Shown one piece after another: positions 34,307-46,901 of a stretch of DNA of 64,000 nt. The stretch comes from Schizochytrium sp. TIO01. Taxonomy: Eukaryota; Sar; Bigyra; Thraustochytrida; Thraustochytriidae. Numbering within the stretch: position 1 is the first letter of the stretch; each line of letters begins with the position of its first letter. The notes beneath the pieces were generated by a model. The model had not been told where the DNA came from. It ran no database searches and saw only the letters and a list, made by a program, of their open reading frames with translations. The translations under genes were made by a program, and so were the position numbers. The stretch lies in assembly GCA_004764695.1 (NCBI GenBank), contig SMSO01000035.1, positions 2,478,001 through 2,542,000 of the forward strand, read 5' to 3'.

Positions 34307-36612
34307 TGCCAATCTTGTTCAGCCATTTAGTATCACTGTTTGGTCATCAATTGTTATTACAATTTGTCTAACTATTTTGCTTGCCTCTATGACGACTTTG
34401 CATTTGCCTTACAAAATCCCTGAAACACTTGGTTTGATACGTATTCTCATTTCCAAGTTAAAGGAGTACCTCTGACTAGATGGGGATGAAATCTAGCCAA
34501 AATTCGTGAGCTGTAGGCCTTCGTCCTTTATGTCCCAAGACCGTCTGCCACAGCTACTTCAGGTTCAATTTGGAGGTATCTATTTGCCTAGTTGTACACT
34601 CAGGCTGTGCACACCCATCGATTGTGATGGCGCTATCTCTATTTAGTACCTAGATCCCCTATCATTAGAGCTATGATGATCGTACCAACACCAGAAGATT
34701 CAGACTTGCACAAGTCTTTCTGATTGCCCGCTCGCTAGGTACCTCACAGCCCGTCTCCTTGTTTTCAAGACTTCAACGGGGTTTCCAAGGAGCCATGTAG
34801 AGCACTTCAAAGGTCAGTCCTGCTCACAAATCAGGCCCCAACTGCCACCGTGTGTTAGTTAGTTAACTCATGTGATCACGGCTCAAAAGATGTAATGTAC
34901 ATTGAGCAAAGCTTTTTATCATCGCCAAAAGTTATAGCTCCTGGATAGCGCATACTACTAGTAAAGTATTAGGCACCTGCCTACTCAAGGGTTATGATGA
35001 TTGATTTCTTTTTTGTAGTAAAGGATCTAAAATTCTAGTTGTAGTACGTACCACTGCTTCGCTTCTTCAAGATGGTCATCGCAACTAACTGTCTAGCGAG
35101 GGCCTCTGGAGGCAGGTCGGGAAGACCGAGGTCGGGCAGGCCCGCTGAAGTAGCCTGTCTCACGTGATGAACGAGCATCAATGTATCATGCATGCCCTTG
35201 GGCAGCGGTTTTGCGCAATGCGTCATGCGTCGCATGCACAGCAAAGTCTTTTACACCTTCAGTTTGCTTTCTTCTTCTTAGCGAAATAATAACGCGAACT
35301 CGATAATCAATAATAAATAAACTGCTGTTCTTTAGCATCTATCGCCTATGAAAATGGGTGAATAGAAAACTCACCGTACTCGATCGATAGCGAGTTTGTA
35401 CTGTACGACTTTCAAGTTGGTGATGATAATGAGATATGGACGTTCTCTTTCATTTTCTTTTCTTGAGGCGCCGTTGCGTCCTTCAGTTTAGTAAGTATTT
35501 ATAGTTTATCACACGTAAAGAACAGACTTTGCGCTAGCAAGCTAGTTAGGTGTCATCTGAAAGCAGTAGATTGCATATTCTCGAGGGAAGCCGTCCTGGA
35601 AATACAGGCTGGAAGCCGTCCCTCGCGAGGCGGAGTGTGACAGGCTTGGGCCTATAGCTGCTTCTCCAAAACCAGCTTGTTGGTTGAGCATATGGAAACG
35701 AAATCAGATGAAAATGAAATCGCCACGCGGCAGTTCTTCATTTGGCCTGAGGTCACCGGCGACTGTGCCAGTTCTGCTATCATATGCACCGTCCTTAAAA
35801 CCAACACATATACGCAAAGGGGAGCTCTTTAGCCCACCGGACACGGAGGTATCTCCCTCGGTGTGTGATATAGAACTCGGAGATTAAAGGGCCGAGACGG
35901 GGAGACCGCGTGAAAGCAAGTTAAAATGTCTCTAAAAGTAACTAAAAGGACGTTTAAAGGCCGCTAAAAGGAGCTTAAAAGGGAGTTACATAGCAGTAAA
36001 GAGGGATTTGAAAGGAGGTTTAAAATGCAGTAAAAGGGGCTTGGAAGGAAGTTAAAAGAAAAGTGAAAGAGAGACCTCGGAGGCGGTAGGAGTACGGTAG
36101 AGGTGGGTAGGGTATTGGGTAGATGGCAGAAAAAGATGATTGCGGAGGACCTTGAGACCGTCGCCAGCAAAGACCTCTTGCGCCAGCTGTCGTGGGACGC
36201 TTGGAGTGCATCAGGAACCGCTGACGGAAGGGTTGCAGGTTCGTGGAAGCGACTGCAATACCTGCTGCACCGGGCGAGACGTACGTGCCTGCGACGTAGC
36301 AGCCTCGGAGGCCGCTGGACACAGAAGTGAAGGTGGCGAGGAAAACAAAACAGAGCAAGATTATATAACGAGATATTGACGAGTGACTCTGAGCGGAGCG
36401 GCGACAACGCGACGACTCTGGGTTGAGGAGGTGAACAGACTGCTCTGAGTTCAAGGAATCTGAGGGCTTGGTTGCTCCGTATTGTGGAGCTTCGTTGTAA
36501 TCGTTGAGGTCGTTTGCAAGAAGGTTTCTGCCTAACTATCTTGCAACATCTTGCTGTTCTGCTTTGAGGACTTCTTGAGAAAGGTGAAGGTCAATTACGA
36601 TTGCTTGAAAAG
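34307..36612. other. Intergenic region upstream of the desaturase
   Basis: No convincing gene. A purine-rich stretch at about 35925-36075 repeats (N)4-8-TAAAAGG/AAAGG words at 10-15 bp spacing. Open frames on both strands over 35964-36454, including one minus-strand frame with a hydrophobic leader-like segment, come from this biased composition and lack ATG starts at the right place. The final 150-200 bp before 36613 should be the desaturase 5' leader. Confidence 0.5.
35925..36075. repeat. Degenerate purine-rich short tandem repeat
   Basis: Irregular repeats around CTAAAAGG, TTTAAAGG, TTAAAAGGG, GTAAAAGGGG and TTAAAAG, read directly from the sequence about 540-690 bp upstream of the desaturase ATG. 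Confidence 0.7.
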
Positions 36613-38087
36613 ATGGCACCTGCTGTTCGACGAGCTGCGAGCGACAATGTGCCAGTAGCGACCAAGATCCCTGCATCAAAACCGCAGGACAACGCTACTG
36701 ATGACAACTATGTCATGATCAACGGCCGCAAGTACAGCAAGGCGACGCCTCTTCCTCGTGAGGAGACAACGAACTATGATATCATTAACGGTGACCATGG
36801 TCTGGACCCGGCTGCGGATCTTCAAGACTCTCTGTGGACTTTGACTCCTGAACCTCACGGCCTCCGACGACAGGAGATGATCAAAGAGCTTGGCAAGGAG
36901 GTCCACAAGCTCCAGGGCTATGAGCCTCTCACGAAGTACATTGTCGTGGTTCTCATGGCTATGCAGTGTGGAATGGGTTACTACCTTCGCGAGGAGGCTC
37001 TCTACGGCGGAACTCTTAAATTCTGGCTCATTTCGTATTTCTTTGGCGCCATTATGGCCCAAGCACTTTTTTTGGCGGCTCATGAGATCAGTCACAACCT
37101 TGCCTTTAAGACTCTCAACGCTAACCGCTGGTTCGGTATGTTTACCAACCTCCCTCTTGTCCTCCCCTTCTTTATTGCTTTCAAGGAGTACCACAACCTT
37201 CACCGTAAGTTTTTTGTTTCTTGTTTAGTGTATGCTTTTTGTGGCAACAAACGAATACACGACACTCTCTGCAAAAAATGGGCGTGTAGACCCGTATATA
37301 ATGTACAAATGGCCAAACTAATGTGTGTGATTCAACTCATCGGTCGTAAAATTACATATATATACAGACAAGTACCAAGGATCCGAGCTTGATGAGGATC
37401 TTCCCTCTGACTTTGAGATCTGGCTCTGCTCCACCACTCCGGGTAAGTGGTTCTGGCAGTTCAACCAGGTCTGGGCCTACGCTCTCCGCCCCGTGGTGAT
37501 GCACCCGTTGCCATTGAACCGTTGGCTTGTGGCCAACGCTGTCATCCAGATTATCTTCACCTCTGCTGTGGTATACTTTATTGGCTGGGGCCCTGTGTTT
37601 TACTTTTTGCTTTCTGACCACTTTGCGGGTTCTATTCATCCCATCGCTGCTCACCACATTGCAGAGCACTACGTTTTTGCCGGTGAACACGAGACTGGTA
37701 GCTACTACGGACCTCTCAACTGGCTCACATGGAATGTAAGTTTCTAGATTTGTTATTTCTTTTAACATACCAATTCTATTGGTATTGATGCGCTCACAAC
37801 CCGCGTGTAGTGAACAATCCATACTAACACTTCTGATTAATGTATTTCGCCATAAAATTGGGTGTAATTCGATTAAACAGGTTGGTATGCACGACCCTCA
37901 CCACGACTTCCCCAACGTTCCCTGGTCCAATCTTCCGGCGCTCCGCCGCCTTGGTGATAAGTGGTACTCGAAGATCCCGTACCACAAGAGCTGGGTGGGT
38001 GTTCTCTACACTTTCCTTATGGACCCGACGGTGACACTCAACAATCGTGTCCGTCGCCACGAGGCTAACAAGCCCAAGGTGGAGTAA
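36613..38087 (+). CDS. Sphingolipid (dihydroceramide) delta-4 desaturase, three exons
   Basis: The enzyme puts the 4,5-trans double bond into dihydroceramide in the ER membrane (DES1/DEGS family). Exons are 36613-37204, 37368-37735 and 37881-38087. The two introns (163 and 145 bp) have gtaagt donors and cag acceptors. The spliced length is 1167 nt, coding 388 aa. All three His boxes fit DES1: HEISH at 157-161, HNLHH at 194-198 (completed only after splicing across intron 1) and HDPHH at 324-328, directly after intron 2. The DES1 N-terminal signature appears as WTLTPEPHGLRRQEMIKE (75-92). An N-terminal extension of about 65 residues precedes it; human DEGS1 is 323 aa. Four hydrophobic stretches match the usual topology. 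The ATG at 36613 is the first Met of the frame. The exons are G+C-richer than the introns. Confidence 0.95.
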
Positions 38088-40064
38088 ATGTCATTTTCGA
38101 ATAGAGACATGAACGGGGAATTGACTTCTTAGGAACTATCACGACTATACAAGCTTGGTTCTTCCTTTCCAATGCAATACTTACTTTCTTATCTTATCTC
38201 ATGGCGATACCGCTTAGGCTTACCTATGGTGGCTTTTTCGTCATCGGCTCTATACAACACTTGGCTTTTATGGCTCATTTGTTTAGTAGCACCATCACCA
38301 CCATCATGTCTACAACCCCTCACGTTACATATAATGCTTGCAAATGAATTTGCAATGCACGCGCCAGCTCTTGAGGCTTCATCTCTTCTTTTGAAAAAAG
38401 AAAAAACGAAAAATAGAGAGAGCACAAGACAAATAAACAAACAATAAATCAATAAATGAATTAATCCGAGGCCTGAACACCGATTATCTATCGCTTCACT
38501 TTGGTTGGCTCTATATCATCAGCCCTTTGTCCGCTAGGCGAAACGTTCTAAGAATGCAGCAACTATCAACTATGTGGAAGAAAGGTCTTCTCACAAAGAT
38601 CAAACAAAGTCAGTACACGTAGTACTTGCTTGCAAAAACCTCTGCTGACACTTTGGTCTTCCACATTTGTTTCTCGTCTTGCCCGGTGGAACTACGAGAA
38701 AGAAGCTCTTTAAAAAGAAAAGAAAAAGAATTGAAAGTAAGAAATGGCTGCAACACCATGCGTTTATCTACGCCATGAGCTCATACCTTGTTTTTCTGTG
38801 CAGTCAAATATACTGCGCTATTTGAAGATAGGCGGCCCGGTCCTCAATCTTCCCTAGACCTCGTACATTACTACTGATCATACTGTTCCTTAGCATTGAT
38901 TGATTCCTTCCCTATGCATACTCTAAAATTCTGGGCAGCATTAGTTAGAGGTTTGACAACCTTGTGCCTACACAGAAACAGGCTACGGCCATGCTCAATA
39001 GATTTCCGCAGGCTTAACATGCATGAGGAGATCACATCACAACCAATTAACATGCAGAAAGATATCTACCCCCAAGGGTTGTGTGTTCCGACTCCTGAAG
39101 GAACGACGCAAGTTGCATCAAGCTCGAACTGACAGATGTTCCCTCTTCCTGCTGTAACGTGTAATTCAAGTTGATTGTTTGCATTTGGCAACTGTTTTCC
39201 TTCACAGGGTACACGATCGATCTTGAGTATTGGTAATTATTCCAGCGCTACAAATCGACTGTTACTCTAGGCTGTACAAGTCGAGTGTATTGGCGAGCTC
39301 GCGGATGCCCAGACGCACTCGAGTGCCACCACGAGTATCCCAACTGACGTCTTCAAGTGGGAAGATCATAAACCCTAACGAGGAAGCTCATCTCTGCAAA
39401 AAGCTGCCTTGCAAATGATGGTGATCAGATCGACTCGAGCACCTGAAGTTGCTCATTTCAAGTCTCGTCTCCCCGCGAACCAACGAAGATGTTGCAGAAA
39501 ACGACAGACTTCTGAGAGAGATCTTTTCGTAACCAGCTCCAAGATCACACAGGATGGTCCTCGCGAGCCTGGAGTGAAAATGGGTGGTTCGTTGGCCGCA
39601 TCAGATGGTTTAGCCCCGTTCGCGCTTTTCACCTGCTGGTTCAACTTGCTGCAGGGATGAATGACATTTGGCCCTTGGAAGGTCTATCCGCTGGGCTTAC
39701 ACAGACCTGACCTGCCCGAGCCTGCGTAGGTGCCGCGAGATTCACTCCTCGACTCGTACGAACCAATCATTCGCCACAGATCGAGCGATCGATCTCGAGC
39801 TTGCCAAGGCGTACCTGCTGCCTCGGCAACGTCACGGCTTCGTGTGCAAGCTCTTGCCATTCCTTCTTCTCTGCCATTGCCAACGGCTTGGCCCCGAGAC
39901 CAAGTTTGGCAAAGCCTGCATTGCGAGTTTGCTTGCGTTTGTAAGCCGCAAGAACTACCCGATTCCCCATTTCTTCCAGGGTGGTTGGCGGCACTTTTAA
40001 CCCTCAGGACTCTCAATGCCCAAATGAGAGAGGGAGATCTCACACACATACTCAGAGGCACGTG

Positions 40065-40090
40065 CGTACGTACGTACGTACGTACATACG
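40065..40090. repeat. (GTAC)n self-complementary tract
   Basis: About six TACG units with one change. Each unit is self-complementary, so the tract can form a hairpin or cruciform. Confidence 0.9.
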
Positions 40091-40616
40091 TAGTTGAGTC
40101 GCCTAAATCCATCCCTGAAAACCGCGCACATGCACTGCAGCGCACGTTGATGCATACCGCTGACTTGAAAAGGTCGCTCGAGGCAGGTTTTCACGAGCTT
40201 TCCACGAGCGTGCTCCCTTGTATGTTTCGCTCGAGACCCCAGAACGAATGGACTTGCTAGAGCTCGCCGACCTCCATCTGGGTCGGTCAGTCAGTTCGTC
40301 GGTGGGTTCGTAGGTTAGCTGCTTAGTCCCGGTTTGCTTCCGTCGACAAGAGCAGCAGGAGGAGCTGACCTCGACGACGGGTGTCCTCGAATCTGGTGTC
40401 GCTGTGAGGATGGTTTGCGACCCCCTGATTCGGCATCCTGCAGCCACGCGCTTCCCACCGACCAGTTCAACAACGGGATCCTCGCCATTCATGAAGCTTG
40501 CTGGTGCGTGCACGAAGACAACCGCTTGAAGAGCGAGCTGGTGCCGCTGCCCCAAGAGCGGGAAACCAGCAAGCACCCAAACTCAACTTCTTCAATCGAA
40601 GTCAGCTTGAAGTCCA

Positions 40617-40684
40617 ACTTGAAGTTCAAGTTCAAGTTCAAGTTCAAGTTCAAGCTCAAGCTCAAGCTCTAGCTCAAGCTCAAC
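40617..40684. repeat. (TTCAAG)n to (CTCAAG)n hexanucleotide tandem
   Basis: About five TTCAAG units pass into about five CTCAAG units, showing a point variant spreading along the array. It encodes repeats of Lys-Phe or similar in open frames, which accounts for the KFKFKF reading seen there. Confidence 0.9.
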
Positions 40685-41251
40685 TTCTGTGGTGGAGCTC
40701 GCGCAAACATTTCGCGCGACCTGACGTGGTCGGAAAGCAAGTTGGGCTAATTTATAATACGAAGCTACTTCGTCTGTGATACGCTTACCTGTGAGAGCCC
40801 ATCTCGAGCGGATGCGGCTTCTTGGAATACGGGATCGCAGGCGAGCAAACGCGACCTCGAGGATCTCATTCGCGTGCTTCGCGATTGAAGGTTGATTGGT
40901 CCTGATGACCTCATCACAATATGGAGCCCCGATTTTCAGTTGTGGTGCTCAGTCCTGATTATTATCATCATCGAAAGACCATTTGCACAACAGACGCGCG
41001 GAGCTGCAGATGTGCGAGGACAGGAGGCCTAGATGGAGCTCCCTCTGCCTTGGTTTCTGCCAGAGATGACACGCCGTTGGCCCTGCCTGGCCGATGGCAC
41101 AGGGCAGGAGCAGGAGTCGCTGTTTTCAGATGCTTCACCGAACGAGTCAATTCCTGCAAAGCACTCGATTCCTGCAAAACAAACACTCTTTGTTTGTTTG
41201 TTAATTTGTTAGATTGTTTGTTATTTGTTCAAGTTTATTTGCTCAAGTTTA

Positions 41252-41335
41252 TTTGTTTGTTTGTTTGTTTGTTTGTTTGTTTGTTTGTTTGTTTGTTTGT
41301 TTGTTTGTTTGTAATTGTTTGTTTGTTTGTAATTG
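41252..41335. repeat. (TTTG)n microsatellite
   Basis: About 60 bp of uninterrupted TTTG units followed by two GTAATTG-interrupted blocks. Confidence 0.95.
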
Positions 41336-41747
41336 TTTGTTCACCCGTTCCCCTTCCAAAGACAGCTTGCGGTGCGGTAAGTAACAACGAATTGCACATC
41401 CCGTTTCCAGGGCCCATCACAACCAAGTTCACAAACACCGCTCCCCCAAATTACATCCTGAAAGCAGAGGCAAAGAAGTGGTCTTCCAGCAGATTTGATG
41501 CACTTACCAAGAGAGCTAGGTACAGTACCTCCTCCTCCAGAGCTCAACGAGAAACCAATGAAACTAGAAAACCAACCGATCAAGGCCAGCTGCGAGAAGC
41601 TACTCATTGTTGAGCCAAGCTTCGAACAAAGGCTGGAGTCGCACAGAGCTCCAACAGATTAACTTGAGCCTCCAAACTCAGAAACCAAACTCAAAAACGC
41701 GCTGAGGTGAGTTTGCTTTTGTTTACTTCCGGGTGAGAACCCATAAT

Positions 41748-41779
41748 AACAAACAAACAAACAAACAAACAAACAAACC
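41748..41779. repeat. (CAAA)n microsatellite
   Basis: Eight units of AAAC, in inverted orientation to the TTTG tract 410 bp upstream; the two could pair as a long imperfect hairpin. Confidence 0.9.
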
Positions 41780-42033
41780 AAGACGGACAGCTCCAGACTT
41801 GAAGGGAGGAAGAGCTGAGTAGCGAGCCCACACCAATTCAAGGAGATCCAGGCGCCACCACGGCAATCGAGTGGGCGGCCAGTACTCACTCGCACTCAAG
41901 CTGTTTGTCTGCGTCGCAGCTTGAAGGCTCAGAGCTTGTGATTGGTTATCAAAGGAACTCGGAAGAAGAAGAAGAAACAAAAAGAGAGAGAAATTCGCTG
42001 GTTCTGGTCGCTTTTGACGTACTTCCGCGCACA

Positions 42034-42180
42034 CTCTATAACCCACTTGCACATCTCTATAGCCCATTTGCAGCCCCATTTACTCTACTTGTAATCGCCC
42101 AGATAGCGCTTTATAAGAGCTCTTTAAAAGCAGTGCACAAGCAGTGTGCGCTTCCCAGGCCTCGCAAGTGGGTTATAGAG
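42034..42180. repeat. 17-bp perfect inverted repeat with 113-bp spacer
   Basis: CTCTATAACCCACTTGC at 42034-42050 recurs as its exact reverse complement at 42164-42180. A near copy (CTCTATAGCCCATTTGC) follows the left arm directly at about 42055-42071. It lies about 810 bp upstream of the Myb gene start. Confidence 0.85.
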
Positions 42181-42990
42181 AAGGGCATTGTGAAGTATAC
42201 GACACCAACAAGTGCACTATAGACTTATTGTTCACTTGCGACACATACGCACAGATCGTTCCTATTGGTTCTTTGGTCAGGAAAGCAGAGGGCCTTCCGA
42301 CGCGTGCCAAGGCCCACAAGAGCGAGGTCACAGCGCTTGGCAAAGTTCACTTGCCGCGCGAAGGCCGGAGGGGCTTGCCAAGAGGGAGCTTGGAAGCCTA
42401 CCAAAGAAGCAACCCCGATCAAAGACCGCCTAAAGTTGCTAGTGAAAAGCGTCGGCAATCTGGGGCCGACTGCTACACCCGGCTTTGTCCACCGCACTGA
42501 GCGAAAACATTCACATGCGGAAGAAGTAAAGAAATCAGCCCTGTCAAAAGAAAAAAATAATTTGTACAACAACAATAAAATAACACAGCAAACAACAAAC
42601 AACAAACCAAAATTGATCATACGTACGACTTAATTGCTTGGCGGGCTGGCTGCCAAGTGACACCTGATCGCTTGCACGGGCAGCGATTGGGGCCCATTGC
42701 TTGGCGAGGTGTGCCCTGGGCATTGCAGCGACGGCGAGGTCCTAGACGTAGAAAGGGACACGGTCTGTGGTCGCACTAGTACGTGCGACGTGTACCAGCG
42801 ACCTTGCTGGTCACGAGTAGCATATAAGCTTTAGGCTATTACGGCCTGAGAAACTGCTGCTGCAAGGTCCTGAGGCTTGAGAAATCTTGAAGATCTTGAT
42901 AAGATCTCTGGGATTAAAATTGTTACTTTCAGCTTGATTCGGAGAGTGGCGCATAAATCATCAAGGCTTGCTTATCAGCTTACATTTAGA

Positions 42991-43298
42991 ATGGCTCAGG
43001 CGTATGGCCCAGACAGTGCTCCAGGGATTATGGAACAATCACAACATCAGCAACATCATAGTCACACCTTGATGCAACCAAGGGCATACACTGAGCAGGA
43101 GGCTTTCCAAATTAATGCTATGCGCCAGCAGCAGCATCAGCAGCAGCAAGATGTGCAAATGCAGGAGTTTTCAACGAGCCAGTATCAACAAAATGCCCGA
43201 TTCCAAATTGACCAAGAACAGCAGCAGCAAAAACAGCAGCAGCAGCAGCAGCAGCAACTGCAGCAACAACAGCAACAACAGCAGCAACTACAACAGCT

Positions 43299-43343
<45 letters not shown>

Positions 43344-46311
43344 GCAACAACAACAGCTACAACAACAACAACAACTACAGATACAACAACACTCTAAGGG
43401 TATGCAATCTGCGCATTTACAACACCCGCAACAACTACCAACTCCGCATTTTCCTTCATTAGAGCACAACCAAATATTGCACAGACAACTCCAGTCTCAA
43501 CATCTACCTAACACTAACAGTGGACAAATTCAAGTGACTATTCAACAGCCAGAAATATCTCAACAGACGCAACCCCAGGTATCGCAACACTTGTCTGTTG
43601 AGCACAGTAATAGAAACCTACCTCTGCAACCATCACCATCGCCACCACTACCACAACAACAGCCTGATATTCCATCACAACTAAATAATATCTCCCACAC
43701 GCTGCAAACGCACTTAGAAACAGTGTCCAATCACTCGCAGCAGGACAATGGTGTGGAGGTTCACCCTAATGAGCATGGGAGTTCGCAACCTCACCGGCGC
43801 GCAGAAATGGCTTCGAATCTAATTCATATACAAGAGCAGTCTTCTACACTCCCTCTTCAAGGCACAGTGTCAAGCAGAGAGGAAAACAATGCAAGTATAG
43901 TCGCAGATGCTCTTGCTGGTCTAGGCCGCTCAAATCGAGCTGGACGTCTTGCCAAGGCCCCAAGTGCATCATATATTTCTAATATGGATATTGCTGATAT
44001 TGCAATGACTGATTCGGATGGAGAGCCTGCGGCCAAGCGACAGGCGATTCAAGGCAGCTCTGGGAAATTGCTAAAGAAGCGAGTACGGTCTGCACCAATG
44101 AATACATGTACACTTGAAAACCAAAAACCCCCTACAGCAGCCGCTACAGCTGCTGCAATTTCTGAAATATCTACCCAAAGGAACTCAACAAGCTTTGGAG
44201 GGGGCAGCATTACCAATGAAGAGAACTCCGCACTGCTTTCAAGAAATGGTCGGAACTCAACATTGGCATCATACCCATCTTCTTCATCGATTGATGCCCC
44301 TTCTTTACCAGCAATGCTAGCAGTAACTACGGCGCAGTCAGAATCAGGGGTTGCTCAGAAACATCCGACATGGGACTCCCCTCCGTCTCAGCAATCTTTG
44401 AACATAAGATTGCACAAATATCCACCACAGGTTCAACTTGCTGTAACGCAAACACTAAACGAGTTTGGAGGTAGCCGAGCAAGTACTGAGGTTATTAATG
44501 CAATTATTTCATCAGCTGACAACGTCTTCAAGGCGTGCTCTACCTTGTCTAAGGAACAAATGACGATTTCCCAAGCCATAGTCGCTCAAGAGCACCAGCG
44601 GAATTTAACGATAGCCCGTGAAGGCACTGCTTCTTCGCGTGCTGACTTCAGTATGCTGCAGAGGTCTGCATCAGCTTCACTTGCAACATCTCGGGATGCA
44701 AGTGGCTTACACGACAATTTGTCCCCGCTTCAAACTCAGCAGCAGCAGCAGGAACAACAGCAGCAGCAGCAGCATCAACAACAGCAGCATCAACAACAAC
44801 AACAATCAAATCAGCAGCAAGATTCGCAAGGACCTGTTACTAATAGTTTCCTCGCTACGTTTTTGGCATCACCAAAGATTGGACCAATTTCTAGCACTGA
44901 TACCAAAACAATAAGTCCAGCTGCACTCGGTGTATCTGCATCACAAATGCCGAATGGTTTGTATCTTGGTTCTCCAAAGAACAATATCGGCGGTGATTTC
45001 AATTTGATCAGCCCTGCTAGCATTAACAGAAGCACAAGTCAACACAACATTGATCAAACAACTAAAGACGGTACTTCAGAAATTCAATCAAGCATACTGC
45101 CAGCTAGCAACACATCACGACAACTTGGACCTACTATTGCACGGCCACCCACCACACTGCAAACATATAGGTCTGCTACAAGCTTACCGGTACAAGGTCC
45201 TGCTCGCGCTACTTTTCAAGGAAGCCGTGCAGAGAGCGATTCTCAAGTTGGGCGCCACGAGTCTCGATCTATGGCACGCTTGCAGAGTGCTTGGTCGGCA
45301 CCTGGTCCCTCAAATACAGCTAAAATGCAAACAATCATAAGGGAAGCCTCCAACAACCTCAGGCTTGGCCGAGCCAGTAGTGTTGGTGCCAACAGTATGC
45401 CTTCACCAGCTAGCAAGATCTTTAACCTGCAGCCAAGTGCGTTGATACAACACCGATCTTCATCGGTTGCATCCTTTCAAAGTGCTTCATCATCTGCTAG
45501 CCTAAACCCCCCTTCCTCTGAGCCCTTTTCTCCCATGGCAGACAGCCTAAGCACTGGTGGCGGCGGAACCCGCATCCAACCCCAGATTGTGGATGAGGCG
45601 AACCGCATTAAGGCAAGTACAAAACCACGCACTGGAGCTAAGAAGTGGACTCCTGAACAAGACGACGCCCTACGCCAAGCTGTTAAAAAACACAATGCTA
45701 CTAACTGGAAGGCAATCGCTGAAGATGTTCCCGGTAGAGATCACGTTCAATGTTTACAGCGATGGAAAAAGGTACTTCGTCCAGGTCTTATCAAAGGACC
45801 ATGGACAAAAGAGGAAGACGAGCTATTGAACAAGCTGATTGATAACGACCCATCGAAGCATTGGGGCAACATTGCTAGCAAGGTTCCAGGTCGCACTCCA
45901 AAACAGTGCCGCGAACGCTGGAGCCTAAATTTAGACCCCGCCATTAATCACTCCAAGTTTTCGCCCGAAGAAGACGACCTTCTTTTACGCTTGCACGAAC
46001 AAATGGGCAGTCGCTGGGCAGAAATTAAGTGTCAATTTGAAAGGCGCACCGAAAATGCTGTCAAAACTCGTTTCAAGTCTTTGTCGCGTGCGAAGGCCCG
46101 ACAATGGAGCCCTGATCAAGACTTCAAGCTTCGTGAGATGGCCAAGCTATACAATCATAACTGGGATGCAATTGGTAAAGCTCTCCATCGCTCAGTCAGT
46201 ATTGTCCGTAGTCGCTTCAAATACCTCGAAAGCTTGCCCCCGACCGTTGCCCCAGCTATTGTTACCCCTCCGCTGAGTGCCAAGAAGAGGGCAACATCTG
46301 CTCCTTCATAA
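42991..46311 (+). CDS. Four-repeat Myb-type DNA-binding protein with polyglutamine tracts
   Basis: The protein is 1106 aa from ATG 42991, the first Met of the frame; single exon. Gln/His-rich N-terminus with long polyQ (about residues 43-135, nt 43118-43395) and a second polyQ/H tract (about 583-610). The middle is Ser/Thr/Gln-rich and low in complexity, typical of an activation or scaffold region. The C-terminus carries four consecutive Myb/SANT repeats. R1 is KKWTPEQDDALRQAVKKH (from about 885), R2 GPWTKEEDELLNKLI (about 932), R3 SKFSPEEDDLLLRLHEQ (about 987) and R4 RQWSPDQDFKLREMAKL (about 1035), each with its later Trp and an R-x-x-x-x-R-W or similar third helix. R2-R3 (CRERWSLNLDP, then TRFKSLSR) follow the c-Myb/plant R2R3 plan. 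It is probably a nuclear transcription factor. SNAPc-type four-repeat Myb proteins are an alternative reading. Targets cannot be read from the sequence. Confidence 0.9.
43200..43395. repeat. CAG/CAA polyglutamine repeat inside the Myb gene
   Basis: Mostly CAG units from about 43215 to 43262, then a nearly pure CAA run at about 43303-43350 with occasional CTA/CTG codons. The opposite strand is open only because the repeat reads as polycysteine/serine there. Such a tract is likely to vary in length between strains. Confidence 0.95.
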
Positions 46312-46901
46312 GCAGTGAGTGTATCCTAAAAAGGTTCATCTGTGTACGGATGCCTACTTATGTTTGTTTATTTTTTACTTCTCCGACCAGTCCAGGTTAG
46401 TGCTACATTGTCTCCACTCTCACAGCAATACGCTAGCTCTGCTGTATTCTGTCAGGCTATGTTTCAGATGTAAGCAATGCTTAGTGTTTTCATTTTTTTG
46501 ATTCTGCCGAATCATTACTCAGAGAGGGTGAAATTACTGAGCTGTCTTGTATATTGGACTTCTGATCAAGGCAACAACTTGCCAAAATTTTCTTCTCTTT
46601 ATTCAATACCTCCGCAAATTTACTATGCCGTTCACTTCGTAACCACCTACTACGCCTAATATTTTAGTATTTTGATATTTTTAAATGGCTTGGACAATCT
46701 TAATAAAATTATTTGTTTCACAAATGCTATTTTCACTTTGAAATCGTAGATGACTAACTTCAATTCATAAAAAGCAACGACATGACAAGTTTGGTTCCCA
46801 CAACAAATTCGTAGGGTTGTCGAACCTTAGTAATAAACATATGGTCTAACAAACTTTTCTTATTCCTCTAAAACTAGTAACAATTGGAGCGTGGTGTCTT
46901 T
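46312..46901. other. Convergent intergenic gap
   Basis: 590 bp between the Myb gene stop and the stop of the ABTB1-like gene. A+T-rich and without an open frame of note; it must hold both 3' untranslated regions. Confidence 0.6.

Larger units (their letters stand above)
38088..42990. other. Intergenic, microsatellite-rich region
   Basis: No gene that I can support. It contains tetranucleotide and hexanucleotide tracts and a 17-bp inverted repeat (separate entries). From about 39,400 to 41,100 the base composition is higher in G+C, with overlapping open frames on both strands but no family match. The frame at 40921-41613 owes its length to the (TTTG)n tract. The last 200 bp should hold the leader of the Myb gene. 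Confidence 0.55.

Noticed and set aside
36020-36454. Minus-strand frame with a hydrophobic, signal-like segment
   Set aside because: No ATG before the hydrophobic segment, and the frame extends into the purine-rich repeat upstream of the desaturase.
40921-41613. 230-codon plus-strand open frame
   Set aside because: Its length depends on the (TTTG)n tract, which reads as Cys-Leu-Phe-Val; flanking parts have no family resemblance.
43185-43469. Poly-cysteine minus-strand frame
   Set aside because: Reverse reading of the CAG/CAA polyglutamine repeat of the Myb gene.
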